NCBI RefSeq assembly: GCF_000719335.1
Contig: NZ_JOGB01000023.1
Coordinates: 1-64,000 of the forward strand
DNA length: 64,000 bases
From: Streptomyces sp. NRRL S-87
Lineage (GTDB): Bacteria > Actinomycetota > Actinomycetes > Streptomycetales > Streptomycetaceae
Reading direction: 5' to 3'
In this document: positions 15,801 to 24,800 of the stretch, piece by piece
How the letters are laid out: the number at the start of each line of letters is the position of its first letter
Numbering within the stretch: position 1 is the stretch's first letter
Made by a program: the position numbers and the translations under genes
The notes under the pieces: model-generated
What the model was told of the DNA's origin: nothing
The model's input: the letters and a program-made list of their open reading frames with translations, nothing else
Database searches by the model: none

Positions 15801-18800
15801 GTCTGCGCCAGGAGCCGGTGCATGCTGTGCCAGGCCCTGCTGGGCGGCGCCTGCCCCCGTCTGAGGGGTGGGTGGGGACGCGCCGTTGTCCGCCGCCGCG
15901 GCCGCGGATTCAGCGGTGGGAGGTTCAGCGGTCGTGGACACCTTGAGCACTTCGCCGTCGGCCGGCGGGGCTGGGCTCTGCTCGGCGTGCTCCGTCTTCG
16001 CTTCCGTGCTCCCCGCACTGGTGCTCTGCTCTGCTGAGTCCGACTCGGGGGCTGTCTTCTCCTCGGCCAAGGAGGCAGGCGTCGCCTGCGAGCGGAAGGC
16101 GATTTCGGGCTGGGATGCCTGGGACTCGGGGTCGCCCGCGTCGACTCCATCCAGGACTTCACCCTCGTGGTCCGCGGCCCCCACACCGGAGAGGTTTACG
16201 GCTGACGGCTCGCCCGGCATGCTTCCCGGGACCGCGACGAGCGCCGCCGCGGACGGTTCGACCGGCGACTCCTCGGCGGCGAAGGCCTCGATCGTCGCCT
16301 GCGAGCGGGCCGCGAGCTCCTGCGCCGCTGCGTGCAGTTCGCCAAGCGGGTCGGCCAACTCCGCGCCGACGGCCGGCGCCAAGGCTCGGCTCCAAGCGGC
16401 AACGGCGTAGAGGCGCGCCAGGACTACGTCCGGGCCGCCGATGTCGGCGGCGGCCTCCAAAGCGGCCCGGGCACGGGTGTAGGCCTCGTCCAGGGCGGCG
16501 ATGGGGTTGGTCGCGGGAACCCGGCTCTCGCCCCGGCGCGCCTGGTCGTCGTCGAGGTAGCGCCGCACGCCGGGAAGCTGGATCCACCGCCGGTAGACCT
16601 CGTGTAGCTGGCCGGCATCGGCCTGAAGGTCGGCGTCGTCCGTGAACGGCTGGGCCGGGCCAAGCGCGGGAACGTCGAGAGGCGGCGGCACCACCACCAG
16701 GCCAGGCAGTCCCTCGCGGTGGGATTCCGAACCCTCGTCGGGCGCCTGGGAGGCCGACGGTGCCGCTACATTCGTCACGGCGTCGCCAGGGAACGCGTCC
16801 GTGCCCGGGCCGCCCTGATGCCGAGCACGGTCGGCACCAGGGCGGGCGTCGTCCTCGGGCAGGTTGCCCGGCGGCAGCGGCTGGACGCCCTCCGTCGCCT
16901 CCCTCTCCGTTCCGCGAGGGAACAGGTCCATCTGCCCCTGGGCCGGTTCAGGTGCCGGTCGGACCCTGACCTCAGCGAGGGAGAACTCGAACACTTTGGC
17001 GTAGTTGCGGACTTCCCGACTGACCAACGCGGCCTCTGCCAGCTGACGTGACTCCTCGGTCTCGTCGAGGACGGCCTCGAGCCGGTGGTCGTAATGGACC
17101 CAAATGCCCGAGACGTCCCCCAGCCCCACCGTGTGCAGGCGCGTGCGGCCCTCGGACTCCACCACCTCTACAACGAGCCTGGAGACCCACAACTCGCCGT
17201 TCATCCTGTAGTCGTGGATCACATCACCCGGCCGTACCTCAACCGGAGCCACGACCCGATAGCCGTCAGGCAGGGAGGCCGTCCACGCCGGAGCAGGCAG
17301 CGGTGCCCCATCGTCCCCGCGAACGGCCATGAACCGGGCCTGCCGGAACGACTCCGAAGCCCAGAACTCGACCCCGGCGTCGGTGCGCAGGACAGGATTG
17401 GAGCTTTCCCTCACCACGCGGGCGGTGACGAGCTCACCGTCCTCACCTCGGTAGTCCGCGTACTGGCCGACCTCGTAGCGCAGGTTGAATCGTCGCTCGT
17501 AAGGGAGGCGCTCCGCAGGTGTCGCCTCGGGTCCGGGTGGCTCCCCACCCCCGGCGATGAGAGTGCCGCGCGGCAGGGTCTCCGCGGCGTCCGGGAGCAT
17601 GGTGTCGGCGAGCTCAAGCGCGCGAACGTCGAGGGGCGGCGGTAGAAGCTCCAGGCCAGGCAGTGGGGCCACGGACTCGGATGCGGCCGCTTGGGCGGGC
17701 GCCGCGTCCTGTTGCAGCTCACGGACGAGAACGGACTCCGTGGGCGGGCCGTCCTCCCGCTCTTGCGCAGCGGAAGGCTCCGTGGCCTTGACACCGGAGG
17801 CGGTTTCGCCGTCGGTCGGCGGCGCCTTAGGCGCTGATGTAGCGGCCGCCGGGGATCCGCTCCTCCCTACGTCTTTCTGCTTCGTCTCCGGCTGCTCGTC
17901 GAAGTCCGCGGGGGTGGGTCGCCAGCCGGGTTCGGGCACGCTGCCGTCGGCCACGGCAACAGGTTCGGGCTCCGGCTCTGGCTGCTGAGCCTGGCGGGCG
18001 AACTCCGACATGGTGGCCTGGGTGCGCGCGGAGAGCAGGTGCGCTGCCTCGTAGAGCTCCTGGAGCGGAGCGAGGAGGTCGGCGTCGACCGCGGGCTCCA
18101 GTGCCTGGCTCCAGGCGGCGACGGCGTGGATCCGGCGGAGGATCTCGTCCGCGCCGCCCAGCGCATCGCCGCGCAGGGCGCCCTCTGCTCGCGCGTAGGC
18201 CACGCGGAGCTCGGCGATGGGGTTCTCCAGGGTGCCGAACCCGTCAGGGCGAGCATCGAAGTCCTGCTGGATGTAGGCCTGGACGGCGGGCAGCTCGCTC
18301 CACTGCCCGTAGGCCTCGGTCAGCCGGTCGACGCCCCGTGAGATGTCGGCGTCGTCGGCGTATGGCGGAACGTCGAAGAAGGTCGGCAGCTGATCGAGGT
18401 TGGGCGGGGTGACGTCGAGGACCGGCAAGCGTGGGAGTGCCTGGGTTGGCTGCTGCCGCTCGTCGCGGCGAGCGTAAACGACCACGGTCCGGCCGGCGGC
18501 CGCCAGGACGCGCACCGCGGTGTCGACTCGGCCCTTGCGGGTGGGCTCCTTCCAGGCCCTGGGCAGGTAGTAGCCGCCGACCCTACGGGACTGCTTGAAC
18601 CCGCCGCCGGTCCACAGTGCCGCTTTGGCCGTCTTGTCCTCCGGGCTGATGCCGTAGACGAGGGTGTCGTCGCCGTTGTGGAGGATCCAGACCGGGTCGC
18701 GGCCCTGGTCGTCGAGGGCAGGACGGTGGACATCGCGGCCGTAAACGACGGCATGGTGGTTGGCCATGCGCTGGGCGACGACCGCGGCGTCGTCCGTACC

Positions 18801-21800
18801 ACGGACGGTGTCGCCCTGGACGTCGCCCAGGTACTGGTACTTGGTGTAGCTCCACTTCGCCGTGGCGACCTGTCCGCCGGTGCTGTCGTAGAGAGCCACC
18901 GTCCGGCCGGTCTCCAGGTACGTGTACCCCTCTACACCCGGTACCGGCTCGGCGGGCAGCGGCTCAGGATCGGGCCCGGATTCGCGCGCGAGCGCGTCCG
19001 GCTGGGTCGGCTCCGTGCCGGTGGCCTGCGCGTCGGGCGCTGGCGGCGGCCCGTACCGGTCACGGGACACGGCGAGTTGCTCGTCGCTGGGCGGGGGGCT
19101 CTCGCGCAGGGCGACGTACAGAGCGTCGAGCGCCAGGGTGCGGGCGTCGGTCTCCGTGCCCCGGCGGAAGTGGATCTCGTGGTCGAGGCGCCCGTAGGAC
19201 CATGCGGGCAGGGACGGGGACCGGGTGGCAGTGTCGTGGGCGACGGCAGTGTCGATCCAGGCGGGGAGTTCCTCCCACAGGATCGTGGTGGAGACATCCC
19301 TCTGGGCGATGGTCAGCCCGGTCGCGTTCGTCGACACCTGCACCTCCCCGTTGCCTTGCAGGGCGGGTGGCAGCGAGCTGGAGGTATCGGCGTAGTACGC
19401 GGCGACGGGTGCCTGCTGCTGTTCGACGATCCACTCCCGGACCCGCTCCGTGGGCACGGTGTCGGACGCAACGCTGGGCGGCTGGCCGTCCACCGCGACG
19501 GCGCTGACCAAGCCGAGAACCTGCTCCTCGCTGAGGACGGCCCGGATGGCCCACCCGGCTGACTGGTGGATGCGAGCCGCCTGCGGACCGCCGATGTGCC
19601 CGACCATCACCCGATCGCCGAAGCCGTCGATCAGGCTCTGGAGCGGCTTAGGGTCCGGCGCGGGGGTCTTTCCGGCCGCCGGGGAGGCCGGAAACGGTGC
19701 CGGGGTGTCGGCATCGATCCGCAGCTGGTCGTAGAGGGCAGTGGACGCCGCGGCGTGCAGGCGCTCGCGGTCCTGGTAGGCCTCCTCGCTGGCCCCAAAG
19801 TATCGCCGAGCCCACTCCGGCCAGTCGGCCGTCGGGTCGCTGTACTGGTCCATCAGCCAGTCCTCGGCCCAGTCGGCGAAGGCGATGGCGAAGTTGCTGG
19901 AGTCGTTGGCGCGCGCGGCCTGTTCCAGCCGCTCGACGCCAGAGGCCCCGGTCAGAAGGGCGCGCAGCCCCTCGTCCCACAGCTGTGGGTCGGTCAGTCG
20001 CCGGGCGCCGGCCGCCGCGGTCTGCGGTGCAGGATCGGGCTGGCGTACTAGGTCGGGCTCCGTGGCCGGGGCGTCTTCCGGTGCCGGGGCCGGCGCTGCG
20101 GGCGCCGCGCCGGTTCCGGCTTCCGGGGCGGGGCGCGGGGCGGGCGGCGTGGAGGACAGGGGCGGCAGGTCGACCACGGTCCCGGGCGGGGCCGCGAGGA
20201 TAGCGTCGAGGTCGACGGCACCGTATCCCTCGCCGGTGTCGGTCAGCAGGTTGACGAGGCTGATCGAGATGTCACCGAGCAGGTCTCCGGCTTCCCGGCG
20301 GGCCTGGCCGACCTGGTAGGTGACGCTCTCGTTGGGGCCGGTGCGGAAGTGGCCCCGGCCGCGGTCGGCGGCCCCTGAGATCCGTGCGGCGAGGTCGTGC
20401 AGTGGGTTGTCGGGGTCGGGCTCGTAGCCGTAGCCGGGGCGGGTGACGTAGTCGGCTGCGGAGGCCGTGCCGGTCAGGCCATGCCGCTGGAAGAGCGGTT
20501 CGTAGTACCGCAGGATGGTCGCAATCTTGACCATCTCGGGAGCGGGCTGCGCCTGCTGTTGAGCATCGGCAGCGGTCGCCGCCTGTGCCGGATCCAGGGC
20601 GGGATCGGCGCTGGCACGGGCCTGCTGCCGGACGGCGGCCGCGGCCTGGCCGTGGAGCACGTCCCGCGAGTCGTAGGCACGATCGTCGAGGTAGGCGTAA
20701 ACCCACTCCGGCCGGTCCCGGGCGTCGGTCGCGTACCGCTGCACCCAGGCCCGGGTCCACTCGCCAAAGGCCCCGAAGAACGCGCTGTCGGCGGCGTTGC
20801 TCTGCGCCCACGCGATTACGTCGGGCTCGGCCAGCCCCGCGTCGGTGACAGCCTTGAGGGCCTCGAAGAACCGGTCCGGGTTCTCCAGGTGCGGCCGAGG
20901 AGGCTCCTCGGCGGGCGCGGGGCCCGGGGCGCGGCGGACGGTGCCGACGATCTGGCCCTCGCTGCGGACGATGGCGGAGCCGCCCATCATGCCGACCATG
21001 ACGGCGGCGTCGTGCATCGCCACGTCCGCCTCGGTCATCTCCGCGCCGGCGGCGCCCGGGTCGAACGGCGGTCCCGACTGGCTCTCGCGGCCGGAGGTTA
21101 CTGCCGCGTCCGAGATCTGCGCTTCGAGAGTGGCCCGGCGGGCGCGGACTTCCTCCAGCTCGGCGTGCTTGTCGAAGGGGCGGCCGAGGTGGGGCCGTGT
21201 GTCCTCCAGCGCGGTACGCATCTTGGCGACCTTGCCGCGGAGCTCGTCCGGGGCGGTCACCGCGGCGTCGGCGGCTTCTCCCAGGGCCTTGGTGATGCGC
21301 CAGGTCTGGCCCTTGCCGAACCAGGGCAGGTTCAGCCGGACGTCGACCTGGTGCTGGCCGGGGACCACCAGGTGCGCGTACGACTCGTACGCCACGTTGC
21401 CGAACTGCTGCTTGCGGTGCCAGGTGAAGCCGACGTTCAGACCGCGCCAGGTGTATCCGGCGTCCAGGTCCAGGGTGGAGCGCGCGCCCTGGGCGGACTG
21501 GGCGAGGGCGGCCGGCACGTCGTCGGGCTGGACCAGGCGGCCGTCGGCTGTGCGCCAGGTGTCGTCGGCGGCGGCTGCGGTCACCGCGTCGGCCATGGCC
21601 TGCATGGGGGCGAGGGAGCGTTCGGCCTGGCCGATCTCCTGGTCGAGGATCTCGACCTTGCTGTGCATGCGGCGCTGTGCCTGGCGGTGGCCGTCGGCGG
21701 CGTTCAGCAGGACCTGGAGCTGACCGTTGACGTCGGCGAGCTCCATCAGCAGCGGGTTGCCCGCCACGATGGCCTTGGCCGCGCCGAAGCCCGCGCCGAC

Positions 21801-24800
21801 GGCGTCGATCTCCTCGATGACGCGGCCGACCCTGCGGCCGGACAGGATCTGCACGATGGGCCGCTGCTTGCGCTCCAGCTGCTGGAACATGTAGCTGTCG
21901 AAGCTGTTCAGTGCCAGGTAGCGGAGGAACTGGACGGGCTTCCCGAGCTTGATCATCTTGTTGCCCGGGCGGTCGAGTCGGCCCTCCCGCTGCTCCCACT
22001 CGTCGGGCCGGTGCGGCGGATCGACGTGGTGCAGGGCGACACCGCGCGGCTGGACGTTCACGCCCGTCCCGCCCTTCTGGGAGGACATGAACAGCACGTT
22101 CACCTTGCCCGCGCGGGCATCGGTGAACAGCTGCTCCTTGGCGAGGTCGCTGTTGTAGTCGTGGATGAAGCGGATGCGCTCGCGCGGGATGCCGGGCAGT
22201 CCCTCGTCCGGCAGGCCGGCAACCAGGCCCTTACGGATCTTCCCGTAGACCTGGCTCCCGCGCTCCTTGCTCGGGGTGCCCAGGTCACAGAACAACAGCT
22301 GCAGGGCGCCCTCGACATCCTGCGGGTCGTCGGGGAACTTAAGGTTCTTGGTCTGGTTGTGGATCTCCAGAACGTTCCTGACGACGGCGCCGACCTTGCC
22401 GGGACCGTCCGGGTCCATGCCGACCAGCTCAAGGTCCAGGGCGGCCTTGCGGCCGTCCGTGATGACGTTGAGCATGTTGTCCTCCCACGGCTTGACGTTG
22501 CCGCCCTGGATGTCGTCGATCCGGGCGGAAATGCCTTCGACGTAGCGGACCAGGTTCGGGGTGGCCTCGATCTCCACGAAGCGCTCCTCGCGCTCCGGTC
22601 GCTCGATCTTGAAGTCCTCACGGGGCCGCAGCTCGGCAACCTCGTTGAACAGGGCGATGGCCTCGTCCGCGTTGACGTAGTCCACCGGTCGCCGCTTGAG
22701 CCGGAAGGACACTCCGTCGACGCCGACCTCGGGGCGGGTCTCGAAGTTGATGTGGTTGGCGGCCCAGGCGTCCGGGGTGCCGAGCCCGAGACTTTCCATG
22801 CGCATGGGCATCGTGTAGTGCTTGAAGACGTACATCTCGCGGACCGAGTTCGAGATGAAGGTGCCGCTGTAGAGGGCGACGACGTTGTCGCGGCCGGTGC
22901 GCTCGCGGGTGACGAGGATCTTCAGGTCGAGGTCGGTGGCGCGCTTGGACGGCTTGCCGAGCGACATGCCTTCGGTCGTGGCCGGCAGGGCGAGGTTCTT
23001 GAACAGGTGTGCTTCGTCGACCTGGAGGAAGTCGACGCCGAGGTTCTCGTAGGTGACCCCGGCGTCGACGGCCTTGGACCGCAGGTCGGAGGCGCGGGCG
23101 TCGAACCGGTCGACCTGCTTGGCGATCTCCTTGATCCGTCGCTGGTTGGCGTCGTCGCCGTCGATCGCGCCGAGGGCTTCGCGGTAGTCGTTGGCCAGCT
23201 CTTCCAGGTACGTCGCCTCGGTGACCGGGTGCACTCCCAGGCGGCCGAAGGAGCTGTGCGTCATGACGATGGTGTCCCAGTCGCCGGTGGCGCAGCGGGC
23301 CGCGAAGAGCATGCGGGAGCGGGCGTCCGCGAGGTCCTTCTTGCCCGCCATGAGGATGTTGGCGTTGGGGAAGAGCTTTTTGCCGTCGCGGGCGATCTGT
23401 TCCAGCAGGTGGTTGGGGACGACCACCATCGGCTTGTTGACCAGGCCGAGCTGCTTGAGCTTGAGCGCCGTCATGAACATCGTGGCGGTCTTGCCCGCGC
23501 CGACCGGGTACGGGCACAGGGAGCCCTCGTCCGCGGACAGCACCCGCTGGACGAAGTCCCACTGGTGCGCGTACGGGTTGAAGCCGGGGTCGAGGCCGTC
23601 GACGGTCAGGTGGGAGCCGTCATTCTTGCGCAGGACGGTGCTGTTGAAGCGCCGGTTGTAGTCCGCGGCCAGCCGGTCGGACCGTTCGGGGTCCTCCCAC
23701 ACCCAGCTCGCGAAGCGGCGGTTCAGGTCGCTGAGCTTGGTCTCGGCCAGCAGGGTGGCTTTGTCGTTGCGGACCCGTTTAGAGCCGCCTTCCGGGGTGC
23801 GGAAGGTGTCGTAGACCTTCGGGCTCTGGCCGTTGAGGGCCAGGTCGAGGAGCTCGAAGGCGTCGACCCGGTTGGTGCCCCATTCGCTGGTGGCGGATTC
23901 GGGGATCGTCATCGGGGTGTCGACGTTCCAGGTCGCCGTCTTGACGACGTGGGTGATGTCGACGTCCACGCCGAGGAGCTCCTCGGCGAAGGCTGTCACG
24001 TCCTCCACTGGGATCCAGGGTGCGCCGAGCTTGGCCTTGATGTCCTCGGGCTGGAGTGGCTCGGGCTGGACCTCCCGCAGGGCCTCCGCGTGGCGCTGGA
24101 GGTCCTCACGGCCCTGCGTCAGGAGGAACTCCACCCGCTCCAGCTTGTCCACGACCGGCCCGGACAGGTACTCGCCCACGGTGAGGAGGTCGCCGGTGTC
24201 CGGTTCGGCGAAGACCAGGTCCCCGAGCGCGCCGGCGACCTGGTCCGGCTCGATGCTCAGCAGCTGGGCGATGTAGGGGACATCGACCTGGTTGCGGAAG
24301 TTCAGGCAGAGCGACAACGCTTCCTCGGGATTGTCGGCCGAGGTGGGACGCTCGATCCGCTTGTTGACCCGACGGGTCTGCAAGGCGGCCTTGGACGCGG
24401 TCTGCGTCTCGTCGTCGAAGTCCTCCAGCGCGAGGACGGCCACGAAGTCGGGGTCGCGGCGGAAGCCGCCCAGACGCGGGTAGCGCCGGCTGACGGCAGC
24501 CTCGCCGGTCTCCTCGTCGACCTCGCCCTGCGCGATCGTGTACCGGTTGATCGGGCCGTGCACGCGGGCGTACGCGTCGTAGAGCCGGTTCACCTCGGCG
24601 CGCAGCGGCTCCAGCTGCTCGTCGCTGGTGTCGTGGTCGGTCTCCGCCTCGATCAGCGCCAGGGTGGCGTCGCGCAGCCTGATCAGCTTGGGCAGTTCCT
24701 TGCCCGCGCGCGCCACGGCGACGAGCTCGCCTTCGATGACCTCGTGCGGCTTGCCCTCCACGAGGTGGAAAGAGCCTTCCTTGCGTCCGTCGTCGCGGAC